From Candidatus Altarchaeales archaeon (GTDB lineage Archaea; Altiarchaeota; Altiarchaeia; IMC4; SCGC-AAA252-I15): a stretch of DNA of 34,024 nt. Below are positions 8,117 to 16,157 of this stretch, one piece after another. The DNA lies in assembly GCA_014727915.1 (NCBI GenBank), contig WJMO01000003.1, positions 1 through 34,024 on the forward strand, in the 5' to 3' direction. Under the pieces are notes generated by a model, which worked only from the letters and a program-made list of their open reading frames with translations, was not told the origin of the DNA and made no database searches. Made by a program: the position numbers and the translations under genes. Each line of letters starts with the position of its first letter. Position 1 is the stretch's first letter.

Positions 8117-10030
8117 ATGGAGGGTAGAGACGCTAATCCTCAGGTTACCGGGCAGAAGAGAAGGCTTTTAGACTTCATAAACTCTGTTGGGCGGATAAGC
8201 ATATCGGGCGCCGCCGAAGAGCTGGACCTGGACAAGATGATGGTGGCCAAGCTGTCGGAGGAGCTTTCCAACTCGGGGCTGATAAAGGTCGAAGCCCACT
8301 ATCTGAAAGAGCCTGACCTGGAATCCGTAGAATTCAAGGATAAGAAGAAGGACCTGGCTAAAGCGGAGGCGAAAGCAGTCTCGCTGCATACGCCGGAGGT
8401 CCCGAAGTCGAGGGAAGCCATAAAGCCCCACGTGGAAGCCAAACCCGCGGAAGCCCCTGCAAAGGCTGTTAAGGAGGTGTCTGCCCCGGCTGAGAGGGCT
8501 GCGCCGGTTGAGAAGCCACGGGAAGAGGAGAAGAAATTGGAGGATTATGTGATCTCCAACGAGGAAGTGCACTTCAACGTTAGGATCGTTGACACTGGCG
8601 ACTACGTGCCCCACTACATGGTCTCCATGCCCAAGATAGACTTCGTTACACGAGCCCTGTTGGACGAGACCAAGCGGTCGCTCATCGGGGAGGTGAAGAT
8701 AGAGACAAGGGACATATTCGACTCCATGAAGTTCCAGAAGCTCAGGTCAAGGTTCGTCACAAGGGCGAAGGACAAGCTCAGGAACGTATTGAAGAAGTCA
8801 TCCGACGAGTACGTCGCAACACTGAGCCGGCTGCTCGTGAACGAGATGCTGGGGCTGGGAGACCTGGAATACCTGCTCTTGGACGACAGGGTCGAGGAGG
8901 TGGTCGTCAACAACAGCAAGGAGGTGGCTTGGATATACCACAAGGAACGGGGCTGGCTCAAGACGAACATCGTGCTGCCTACCGAGGACCTGATAATGAA
9001 CTACGCATCCCGTGTGGCCAGGGAGGTGGGGAGGGAGATAACCCACCTAACACCCCTATTGGACGCGCACCTGTCCACGGGAGACAGGGTCAACGCCACC
9101 CTCTTCCCCGTATCGACCGCGGGCAACACGCTGACCATAAGGAGGTTCTCCAGGCAGCCGTGGAGCGCGGTGCACATGATCGGGGAGGACACGAAGACCT
9201 TGAACTCCGAGGTTGCGGCGTTCCTCTGGCTGGCGGTGGAGTACGAGCTGAGCATCATAGTCGGGGGCGGAACGGCCTCCGGTAAGACCAGCATGTTGAA
9301 CGCGATAATGCCGTTCATGCCCAGCAACCACCGGATACTTTCCATCGAGGACACACGGGAGCTCAACCTTCCAGAGTACCTGCATTGGATACCCATGACG
9401 ACAAGGCCCCCAAACCCGGAGGGTGAGGGAGGCATCACCATGCTGGACCTCATGCAGAACTCCCTGAGGATGAGGCCGGACAGGATCATAGTCGGGGAGG
9501 TCCGAGCGAAGAGGGAGACGGAGGTCATGTTCGAGGCCATGCACACCGGCCACTCTGTATACTCCACATTCCACGCTGAACGGGCTCAGGAGGTGGTGGA
9601 CAGGATCATAAGCCCGCCCATGAACATACCAGGCACGGTGATGAAGTCGCTCCACCTCATAGTCATACAGTACAGGAACAGGAGAACCGGCGAACGGCGG
9701 ACCCTGGAGATATGCGAGATAACAAAGGACGAGTCGGACACGCCCACGTTGAACACGCTGTACAAGTGGGACCCGAGGTCGGACACCATAAACAGGATGT
9801 ACCCGAGCCTGAGGGTGAAGGAGGAGCTCGCCCTGTTCACGGGAATGAACGACAAGGACGTCGAGGAGAACCTGGAGGGCAAGAAGGTGATACTAGAGTG
9901 GATGCATGAGAAGGGCATAAGGGACGTGGACAGCGTGGGCAGGATAGTGACGGAATACTACCTCGACAAGGACAAGATCCTCGAGCTGGCTCGAAACAAA
10001 GGCTCTATTAACCTCAATACAAATCAATAA
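8117..10030 (+). CDS. Type II/IV secretion (pilus assembly) ATPase with N-terminal winged helix
   Basis: The ATP-powered motor of a type IV pilus-like system (GspE/TadA/VirB11 family). From ATG 8117 it has 637 residues. Walker A is GGGTASGKTS (383-392, Lys390). An Asp box (SIEDTRELNLP) follows, then Walker B (RIIVGEVR) and the His box (TGHSVYSTFHAE). The N-terminal 60 residues look like a winged helix (LLDFINSVGRISISGAAEELDLDKMMVAKL). An Ala/Pro/Glu/Lys-rich linker of about 80 residues then leads to the N2 and ATPase domains. The TTG at 8072 would add 15 residues and overlap the previous gene; promoter spacing argues against it. It is followed one base later by the platform protein gene. The ATPase call is firm; the role of the winged-helix domain (regulation or docking) is unknown. 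Confidence 0.93.
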   Translation: MEGRDANPQVTGQKRRLLDFINSVGRISISGAAEELDLDKMMVAKLSEELSNSGLIKVEAHYLKEPDLESVEFKDKKKDLAKAEAKAVSLHTPEVPKSREAIKPHVEAKPAEAPAKAVKEVSAPAERAAPVEKPREEEKKLEDYVISNEEVHFNVRIVDTGDYVPHYMVSMPKIDFVTRALLDETKRSLIGEVKIETRDIFDSMKFQKLRSRFVTRAKDKLRNVLKKSSDEYVATLSRLLVNEMLGLGDLEYLLLDDRVEEVVVNNSKEVAWIYHKERGWLKTNIVLPTEDLIMNYASRVAREVGREITHLTPLLDAHLSTGDRVNATLFPVSTAGNTLTIRRFSRQPWSAVHMIGEDTKTLNSEVAAFLWLAVEYELSIIVGGGTASGKTSMLNAIMPFMPSNHRILSIEDTRELNLPEYLHWIPMTTRPPNPEGEGGITMLDLMQNSLRMRPDRIIVGEVRAKRETEVMFEAMHTGHSVYSTFHAERAQEVVDRIISPPMNIPGTVMKSLHLIVIQYRNRRTGERRTLEICEITKDESDTPTLNTLYKWDPRSDTINRMYPSLRVKEELALFTGMNDKDVEENLEGKKVILEWMHEKGIRDVDSVGRIVTEYYLDKDKILELARNKGSINLNTNQ

Positions 10031-10031
10031 C

Positions 10032-10898
10032 ATGACCTCATTAGCCGAGTCCCCGAACATGCTGAAGATGTCGGAGCCGCTGGTAGAGTTCGCCCGCCAT
10101 CTTGAACCGCTCTTCCCCCACATGGAATGGGACCTCAAGAGGTCGGACTACACAATCGACAGCGCACAGTACCTGGCAGTGACGTTGTACGTGACATTGA
10201 CGGTCTTCTTCCTGTGCGCAGCAGCCCTCGTGGCTCCGGTGGCTTTCGTCAAAGGATGGGAGGAAAGCTACAGCGTCGTGTTGGTCACAATAGGCGTCAC
10301 GGGCATCATGTTCGTCTACATGCTCATAGTGCCGAAGGTCAAGATGAGCTCGCGGGCCCGGATAATCGACCGGGACCTCGAATACATGCTGAAGGACATG
10401 CAGATACAGCTGACGTCGGGTGTCCCGTTGTTCGACACCCTCGTGAACATCGCCCGGGGCGAATACGGCGAATGCTCGAAGATATGCGAGGACATAATAC
10501 ACAAGGTGGAGCAGGGCAACTCCATAACGGAGGTGTTGGACGAGATGGGGCTGCTTTCACCCTCTGAATACCTTAGGAAAACCCTGTGGCAGATAGTGAA
10601 CGCGCTGAAGTCCGGCAGCGACGTCGCCAAAGCCCTTGAGGCCATATCAACGGACATAAGGCTAGAGAAGGAGAACAAGATAAAAGCCTATGGTAAGGAG
10701 CTGAACCTACACGGTCTCATATACATGATGCTGGCCGTCATAATACCCTCCATGGGAGTCACGCTGTTGGTGATACTCTCAAGCTTCATAGGGGGAGGGG
10801 TGATAAATGAGAGCCTTTTCTGGGTGATAATGGCGGCACTGCTCATGTTCCAAGCTTTATTCATATCATTCGTAAAGAACAAGAGGCCCAACATATGA
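10032..10898 (+). CDS. TadC/GspF-like pilus platform membrane protein (first copy)
   Basis: This 288-residue inner-membrane protein has a T2SSF-type core at about 110-230 (DLEYMLKDMQIQLTSGVPLF, then LWQIVNALKSGSDVAKALEAIS). Hydrophobic pairs flank it at about 47-98 and 231-282. Family members form the membrane platform rotated or moved by the secretion ATPase during pilin insertion. The gene starts one base after the ATPase stop and is followed 21 bases later by a second platform gene, so all three are one transcription unit. The family call is firm; which pilin it assembles is inferred from the neighbouring class III pilin. Confidence 0.9.
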   Translation: MTSLAESPNMLKMSEPLVEFARHLEPLFPHMEWDLKRSDYTIDSAQYLAVTLYVTLTVFFLCAAALVAPVAFVKGWEESYSVVLVTIGVTGIMFVYMLIVPKVKMSSRARIIDRDLEYMLKDMQIQLTSGVPLFDTLVNIARGEYGECSKICEDIIHKVEQGNSITEVLDEMGLLSPSEYLRKTLWQIVNALKSGSDVAKALEAISTDIRLEKENKIKAYGKELNLHGLIYMMLAVIIPSMGVTLLVILSSFIGGGVINESLFWVIMAALLMFQALFISFVKNKRPNI

Positions 10899-10919
10899 TG
10901 TTAGGTGAGGATAGATAAG

Positions 10920-12071
10920 ATGGCATCTCCAAGAGACCTAGTAAACCAGATGTCTAGGATGGTATCCCAGCTCGTCCGGGAGCTGATAGAGCTCATACTA
11001 TGGGCTGCGAAGATCATAATCTCCATCTTCATAGTATTCCTGAACATCATAATCACCACGGTCAAGCTGGTCATCCTCCACATACCGAAGCTCATAGCCC
11101 CCATGATACCCAAGAGGACGAGCAGCAGGCTTAACCAGCAGCTAATATACGCCGGGGTTGAGATGACCTCCGAGGAGGTGATAAGCATCACCCTGGTCTA
11201 CAGCGTTGTTGTGACCGTGATATCCTATCTCACTGCCGTGCTCTTGGAGGTCGCCCAGCCCATCCCATTGCTCGTTGTCACCGTCTCTTTCGCATCTGTC
11301 TGGGGGCTGCCGTTCATACTGTTGAACCTGCTGGCAAGCAGGAGGGCTGAGGCTGTGGAGACAGTATTGCCCGACGTGCTGAGCATGATAGGCCAGAACA
11401 TGAGCGCAGGGATGACATCCTCCAACGCCCTCTGGAGCGTCGCAAGGCCCGAGTTCGGACCGCTGGCAACAGAGATTCAGGATGTCGCCAAAGCCACCCT
11501 AACAGGAATACCTTTGACGGACGCTCTGGTGGGCATGACAAACCACATCAAATCCTCAAAGCTTTCCAGGAGCGTGAGGCTGATAATACAGGGGATGAAG
11601 TCAGGGGGGGACCTCCCAGCGGTCTTGCAAGCCATATCCCAGGACATGAGGAGGGAGTATAACCTGAAGAAGCAGATGGCGGCGGAGACCAACGCCCACG
11701 CGCTGTTCATACTGTTCGCGATAATGGTGGGGGCACCCCTTCTTTTCTCGGTCTCATACCAGTTCATCATGATATTCTCCACGATGATGGAAAAGCTCAA
11801 CATAGAGGAGCTGGGGAAGGAGGTCCCGCAGGGTAGCGGGATGATATCACTGAGCCCCCTGTCCATAACTCCAGAGTTCTTCCAGTTGTACGCTATTGGG
11901 ATACTCTTCATCTCCTCGGTTTCGGGCGCGCTGCTGGTGGGCATGCTAAGGACTGGCAACATAGTGTCGGGAGTCCCTAACATACCCGTTTTCGTGGTTA
12001 TCTCGATAGGGATGTTCATGCTCATGAAGTACGGGCTGGGCCTGTTCTTCTCACAGATAGTCACATTCTAG
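10920..12071 (+). CDS. TadC/GspF-like pilus platform membrane protein (second copy)
   Basis: The 383-residue product has an N-terminal hydrophobic extension (about residues 18-60) that the first copy lacks, then TM segments near 85-140. A T2SSF core (EAVETVLPDVLSMIGQNMSAG, and MKSGGDLPAVLQAISQDM) follows, with C-terminal TM segments. The ATG at 10920 is preceded by ggtgagg at a suitable distance; a GTG at 10905 would add five residues inside that ribosome site. Two dissimilar platform proteins in tandem is the usual Tad-like and archaeal pilus arrangement and may give a heterodimeric platform. Its stop codon shares the palindrome CTAG with the convergent NERD gene. Confidence 0.9.
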   Translation: MASPRDLVNQMSRMVSQLVRELIELILWAAKIIISIFIVFLNIIITTVKLVILHIPKLIAPMIPKRTSSRLNQQLIYAGVEMTSEEVISITLVYSVVVTVISYLTAVLLEVAQPIPLLVVTVSFASVWGLPFILLNLLASRRAEAVETVLPDVLSMIGQNMSAGMTSSNALWSVARPEFGPLATEIQDVAKATLTGIPLTDALVGMTNHIKSSKLSRSVRLIIQGMKSGGDLPAVLQAISQDMRREYNLKKQMAAETNAHALFILFAIMVGAPLLFSVSYQFIMIFSTMMEKLNIEELGKEVPQGSGMISLSPLSITPEFFQLYAIGILFISSVSGALLVGMLRTGNIVSGVPNIPVFVVISIGMFMLMKYGLGLFFSQIVTF

Positions 12072-12796
12072 ATGCGGGAAAGGAGCGAACCCATCCTTTC
12101 AACCTCTTCGGGTGAGAGGGAATACTCTGATTTCGTGCGCAGTATGTGGTCGCATAGGCTGTCAAGGTCAACGACCTCTACTGAGGGGTTCTTCAACTCT
12201 ATCTCAGCGTCAGGGTTTGTGAAAACGAGCAGGCCATGCACCCATATGTGGGGGGCAGGGCCATTGAACACATCAGACTGGTGGGCGAGTATGTAGTCTT
12301 TCAAAACCTTGGAACTCCTCTTTACCTGGTTGCTGGGGCTGCCTATCTCAAGGTTGTAGGTGCTGCCGCCCCTTCCAACCTTTATCTTCTTCCATTCGTC
12401 TCCGTCGCAGGATATCCTGCCGCCATAGTTCTTGGCTTCCACCACGAATATCCCGTTCGGGCCGATCACCAGATAGTCTATGTCACCCCTGTTGGGAGGC
12501 ACAACCAACCCGCTTAGCAATATGTAACTGTCGCTCAAAGACCTTAAAACCTCTTTTACAGCCTCTTCCCCGAGAAAGCCCACGCGCCAGGCAAGATAGC
12601 TCTTGTAGGAGTATACTCCAAGCCCATAGGATATCGGGACTAGAAAAAGGCCTAAGCTCGAGTAGGGCACCTTGTTTAGTATGAACAGGGCGAGAGCGAG
12701 CATCAGCAGTAGCATGAAAAGGGCTATCCTGCTCTTGACAAGCTGTATGTTCTTCCAGACATACAGTGTTTTTCCGCTTGACGTTATGAGCCTCAT
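12068..12796 (-). CDS. Membrane-anchored NERD-domain (nuclease-related) protein
   Basis: The protein has two adjacent TM helices (about residues 23-41 and 45-63) and then a cytoplasmic NERD domain (from about 72). Conserved signs are GEEAVKEVL, GDIDYLVIGPNGIFVVEAKNY, and a PD-(D/E)xK-like set at D105/D107, E120 and K122. The ATG at 12796 gives 242 residues. A GTG at 12823 lies inside the probable TATA box, so it is a poor start. NERD domains are predicted nucleases or DNA-binding modules often joined to membrane helices, but their biological role is mostly unclear. It sits on the opposite strand between the pilus platform and pilin genes, so a direct pilus role is doubtful. The domain call is good. 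Confidence 0.85.
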   Translation of the reverse strand: MRLITSSGKTLYVWKNIQLVKSRIALFMLLLMLALALFILNKVPYSSLGLFLVPISYGLGVYSYKSYLAWRVGFLGEEAVKEVLRSLSDSYILLSGLVVPPNRGDIDYLVIGPNGIFVVEAKNYGGRISCDGDEWKKIKVGRGGSTYNLEIGSPSNQVKRSSKVLKDYILAHQSDVFNGPAPHIWVHGLLVFTNPDAEIELKNPSVEVVDLDSLCDHILRTKSEYSLSPEEVERMGSLLSRI

Positions 12797-12810
12797 ATGC
12801 CCCCTACAAG

Positions 12811-12821
12811 TATTTATAAAC
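12811..12821. promoter_or_regulatory. Candidate bidirectional TATA box (NERD gene and pilin)
   Basis: The near-palindrome tatttataaac reads as TTTATAAATA on the minus strand, about 20 bases before the NERD ATG (12796). It reads as TTTATAAAC on the plus strand, where it would start a roughly 55-base leader for the pilin ATG at 12898. A second A/T-rich box for the pilin (tttttaataat, about 12826-12836) is also possible. Confidence 0.35.
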
Positions 12822-12849
12822 ACTCGTTTTTAATAATTCTGTAATATCG

Positions 12850-12897
12850 GGTTGGCTGACATTCTTAAAAAAATATTGAAAACTTGAGGTGAAAAAC
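12850..12897 (+). promoter_or_regulatory. Pilin leader with conserved block and strong ribosome site
   Basis: It begins ggttggctga (12850-12859) and ends ttgaggtgaaaaac before the ATG. The same two blocks precede the paralogous pilin at 25771. AGGTGA is a good Shine-Dalgarno site, seven bases from the ATG, and rules out the in-frame GTG at 12889. Confidence 0.55.
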
Positions 12898-13380
12898 ATG
12901 ATTGGAAGAAGAGGCCAAGGCGCCATGGAGTACCTTATGACCTACGGCTGGGCTATACTGGTCGTGATGATCGTGGGTATTGTCATGTGGCAGCTGGGCA
13001 TATTTAACATGGGCGGCACGACCGTGACAGCCACTGGTTTCGCGAAGATTAAGCCGCAGCTAGCAGGAACGGGACTGACGACCGCTGGAGTTTTTAAGAG
13101 CATATTTACCAACGGCGTCGGGACAACGATTATAGTGCACAACGGAGGGAGCACGGAGCCATCCATAACGGACGGCACCACAGCCTGCACAAGCTTTACC
13201 GTGAACCCGGAAACCGTTTCCGCAGGGCAGAACTTCGTCTTGACTGCGAGTGGTTGCGCGACCGGTGAGCCAGGCGAGGTATACGACCTCACCGTATCGA
13301 TTCCCTACACGGTGTCGATAGGCACGACGTCTTCGTTCCACAGGGAGTCAGGAAGCATAAGAGGCCCGATGGAGCAGTAA
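12898..13380 (+). CDS. Class III signal peptide pilin (copy 1)
   Basis: The 160-residue protein begins MIGRRGQGAMEYLMTYGWAI, the class III (archaellin/Ept-type, DUF361) leader. Predicted cleavage by an EppA-like prepilin peptidase is after RRG, leaving a mature N-terminal Gln and the conserved Glu at +5. The hydrophobic helix (to about residue 34) packs the pilus core and also acts as the membrane anchor before assembly. The remaining 125 residues are Thr/Gly/Ser-rich beta-type sequence with two Cys. It is closely similar to the pilin at 25771 through the first 70 residues (IFNMGGTTVT, FAKIKPQLAGTG) and then diverges, as expected for surface-exposed parts. No archaellum accessory genes are present, so a pilus or adhesive fibre is more likely than an archaellum. 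Confidence 0.9.
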   Translation: MIGRRGQGAMEYLMTYGWAILVVMIVGIVMWQLGIFNMGGTTVTATGFAKIKPQLAGTGLTTAGVFKSIFTNGVGTTIIVHNGGSTEPSITDGTTACTSFTVNPETVSAGQNFVLTASGCATGEPGEVYDLTVSIPYTVSIGTTSSFHRESGSIRGPMEQ

Positions 13381-13389
13381 ACCCGCTCC

Positions 13390-13417
13390 ATTTTTCTCTT
13401 TCTTTTTTTTATTTTCT
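13390..13417 (+). terminator. T-rich terminator after pilin copy 1
   Basis: The T-rich tract atttttctctttctttttttta follows the pilin stop by about ten bases, the standard archaeal intrinsic terminator type. It reaches into the 3' end of the convergent membrane glycosyltransferase gene. No strong hairpin is seen. Confidence 0.6.
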
Positions 13418-15235
13418 TATCTGTTCAGCGTCTGACGTGTGCGACATGTAGGTGAGGTATTGCACGCCAGTGATGTTGTTCTCTAAGAGGTATTCTGTCG
13501 TCTTCTCACGCCAGGCCTCGCCTCCCCGGCCGCTTACGTATATATGAGAACCACGCTTGTGGTAGTATTCCAACACCTCTGGGAGGGTTAGTCCAGCATC
13601 CATGTAAGCAGCCACCAACCGAACCCTCTTATGGAGCTTGGGGTATGCGAAGTAAGGATACTCGCGGGTGAGGGAGTAGACAATAACTGAATCGTCGATT
13701 ATGTGCTCATCCAGTTCCAACGAGGTCTGCCATACCAGGTCCTTGTACAACCTTAATACCCTCAGATCGGCATAGGCTACGGAAGCAGAGTATGAGACGG
13801 ACAAGACCAGGAGGATGACCGTAAGTTGCCTCATCCTGGGCAGGTTCAACAGCGCAGCCGACGAGGCGATGAGGCCGACTGACAAGGCCGTGGGTATGAG
13901 CCTGGACGGGCCAACAGAGTATAGCCTATCTCCAGAGGCTAGCAGGTAGCCTGTGAAGGCAAGGAACAGGAAGGCATGGTATGCGAGCTCTCTCCTGCTC
14001 AAATAGCCTGCCAAGACGCTGATTGAATAGGCTGATAAAAGAGCTATGAATGGAAGGCAGTCTATGAAGTATCTTAGGCTGTAGGTCTCGTCTGCGCCGC
14101 CCCCGGATATCCTCAATGACAGTAGTATCTGAGCAAGTGAGAGAGCTGTGATGAACAGCATGGGCGCAACAGGAAACCTGCGTTTGACCATGAGATACGG
14201 CGCCAGAGCAGCGACTGTTATGAAGGGGGTGGACTGCAGTAGAGCCTTCTTGAAATCCCCCGTGTAGTCGGGAACATGCTTCATGTCGAAGAGCATGCCA
14301 TATGCGCGGGTCAAGGCCAGCCTGCCGGGGCTAAAGGATGAGATTGCCAGGATAGCCAACGCGGAGACAATCATCAAAAGCCTGAAATCCACATCCTCAA
14401 CTCTGAAATCGCGCCTGCGAAGTAGCTCGACGGCTGCGAAACATAGGGCAGACGCCAGGACACCAGCGGTAAGGTAGAAGTTAGCCTTTTCAGAGGGGTA
14501 GGAGGTCTCGAGGAAGCTTCCGAACATCTTTTGGTTTAGGTAACCCAGGAAAATAGCAGGCAGTATCATCCCTGCTATGAAGGGTTTGAAACTTCGGGGC
14601 ATGGCGAACCAGACGAAGAACATCTCGGCCATCAAGAAAACGCCGTTGGTGTAGCGGACCCCCACTGACATGAAGGAAAGGAAACCTGCGAGGAACACCA
14701 GACTGGCGGATGTTGAGCCCATGCAGTGCTCCCTTAGAAGAAGATATGCTGACGAGAGGACAAACAGTACGGATAGCATGTGAGGCCATAGCATCTGCGA
14801 GTATGCCAGTGTGAAGGTGAAAGCGTATAGTAGAGAGGAGAGGGCAGCCAACTCCCTGGAAAAGAGGAGGCATCCCATCCTGTAGAGCAGATAGACAGAA
14901 CAGCAGTATGCGATGACGTTCATGAGGTTCAAGCCATAGACGCCAAGAAGCAGATAGAATGGGGCGGCCATGAAAGTGTAAAAAGGTGCGGGTATCCCAT
15001 ACATCCTTATCTCAACCCCGTTGCTCACCAACTGCATGCCAGGCAACAAAAGCTCGGGGGTTTGCACCTCATCGAATCCGTTCCAAACATGCAATTCGCC
15101 CCTGTCCGCGAAAGAGGCCACCATCAGCAGATAGGTGGCCTCGTCCGTCACCCATATGCCCGGGGTCAGGGTAGCCACCAGGAATGCGAACAGGGACAGC
15201 ACAAAAGCCAGAACTAGGATGTCAACCCTTTCCAT
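13409..15235 (-). CDS. Polytopic GT-C-like membrane glycosyltransferase
   Basis: This 608-residue protein has roughly 11-13 hydrophobic helices up to about residue 480 and a soluble C-terminal tail of about 110 residues. Near the N-terminus is TPGIWVTDEATYLLM, with D31-E32 in the first extracytoplasmic loop as in GT-C lipid-phosphate-sugar-dependent transferases (PMT/ArnT/GT39-GT83 style). It lacks the WWDYG motif of the oligosaccharyltransferase AglB. It is the last gene of operon A and overlaps the flippase-like gene by 14 bases, with a ribosome site (gggaaggt) inside that gene. A role adding sugars outside the membrane from a polyprenyl-phosphate donor is inferred from topology and from the GT2 gene in the same operon. 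Family assignment is moderate. Confidence 0.7.
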   Translation of the reverse strand: MERVDILVLAFVLSLFAFLVATLTPGIWVTDEATYLLMVASFADRGELHVWNGFDEVQTPELLLPGMQLVSNGVEIRMYGIPAPFYTFMAAPFYLLLGVYGLNLMNVIAYCCSVYLLYRMGCLLFSRELAALSSLLYAFTFTLAYSQMLWPHMLSVLFVLSSAYLLLREHCMGSTSASLVFLAGFLSFMSVGVRYTNGVFLMAEMFFVWFAMPRSFKPFIAGMILPAIFLGYLNQKMFGSFLETSYPSEKANFYLTAGVLASALCFAAVELLRRRDFRVEDVDFRLLMIVSALAILAISSFSPGRLALTRAYGMLFDMKHVPDYTGDFKKALLQSTPFITVAALAPYLMVKRRFPVAPMLFITALSLAQILLSLRISGGGADETYSLRYFIDCLPFIALLSAYSISVLAGYLSRRELAYHAFLFLAFTGYLLASGDRLYSVGPSRLIPTALSVGLIASSAALLNLPRMRQLTVILLVLSVSYSASVAYADLRVLRLYKDLVWQTSLELDEHIIDDSVIVYSLTREYPYFAYPKLHKRVRLVAAYMDAGLTLPEVLEYYHKRGSHIYVSGRGGEAWREKTTEYLLENNITGVQYLTYMSHTSDAEQIRK

Positions 15236-16157
15236 CAGACCTTCCCTCCCTTACATATTCCCGCATAAGGTTCAAGCCAGCAACCGGGGAAAGCAGGAAA
15301 ACTGTGGAAACGGTGATAAAACGTTCTACGACGCCCACCAGCAAACCCTCGGCAAGTCCGTATCCCAGAAGCCCGGATGAGAAGCTGACCGCGAGCTCCT
15401 TGACTCCCAAACCGGCAGGAGTGAGGTTTATGAGCACGGAAAGCATGGAAACGATGGATATGAACACGCATGGAAGCAAGGCAACGTCGTAGCCAACGGA
15501 GTTGAATATCAGATAGAACCTGGCAACCACCAAGGCTGCAGTGAAGAGCTCAACACCCACCAAAGCCAGTAAGGTACGGTAGTCTCCGAATATGGCTGCA
15601 ACCCCGCTGAAGCTCCTGCCAACACGGCCGAGGACTGGATTGGAGGATTTGAAGGATGGTTTGAGCAGAGCCACGGAAACAGCAAACAGGCACAGAAGAC
15701 CGAAGAAACCTGCGAGTTCCAGGTTGAAAGAAGTCCCTGTTAACCCGATGTAAAGGACAGAGGAAAAGCCGAGAAGACCATACAATGAGAAGATCACGAG
15801 GTAGGTGGCTACCATGGTTGAAACGAATTTAGTGTAAGGAAAGCCATGTTTCTTCTTGAGATAGTAAGCCCTGAAGCCTGCCCCACCCCTGAAGGGGATA
15901 AGGTGATTGCCGACGGTCGTGAGTACTGCCAGGTTGAAAGACTCCCGAACTCCGAGTTGAACGTGGAAAACTCCCGTCAATACCTTTATCCGAAGGCCGT
16001 TGAAGAAAACACTCAGACACATCAGGAACAGGAGGGCTGGGAGATACGCCAGGTCGAAGTCGGGGACCTCTCTTAATCTTGCGAACAAGGCTGCCATAAC
16101 CGCCACGAGTACAGCCGTTAAGGCCAGCATCCAAGGCCATATCCTATCTGCCATCAT
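15222..16157 (-). CDS. UPF0104/LPG-synthase-TM flippase-like membrane protein (copy 1)
   Basis: This 311-residue protein has about eight membrane helices. It carries the UPF0104 hallmarks HLIPFRGGAGFRAYYLKKKHG (about residues 90-110), INLTPAGLGVKELAVSFSSG (about 250-270) and a following VVERF. Family members are often found with glycosyltransferases and are proposed to move lipid-linked products across the membrane; direct proof in archaea is lacking. Translation starts at the paired ATG codons at 16157/16154 with ribosome site aaggtgat, inside the end of the phosphodiesterase gene, indicating coupling. A second, quite different member is at 19836. Confidence 0.85.
   Translation of the reverse strand: MMADRIWPWMLALTAVLVAVMAALFARLREVPDFDLAYLPALLFLMCLSVFFNGLRIKVLTGVFHVQLGVRESFNLAVLTTVGNHLIPFRGGAGFRAYYLKKKHGFPYTKFVSTMVATYLVIFSLYGLLGFSSVLYIGLTGTSFNLELAGFFGLLCLFAVSVALLKPSFKSSNPVLGRVGRSFSGVAAIFGDYRTLLALVGVELFTAALVVARFYLIFNSVGYDVALLPCVFISIVSMLSVLINLTPAGLGVKELAVSFSSGLLGYGLAEGLLVGVVERFITVSTVFLLSPVAGLNLMREYVREGRSDGKG

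Noticed and set aside
13409..15235. Oligosaccharyltransferase AglB
   Set aside because: The protein is membrane-rich and GT-C-like but lacks the WWDYG motif and the large soluble domain of AglB.
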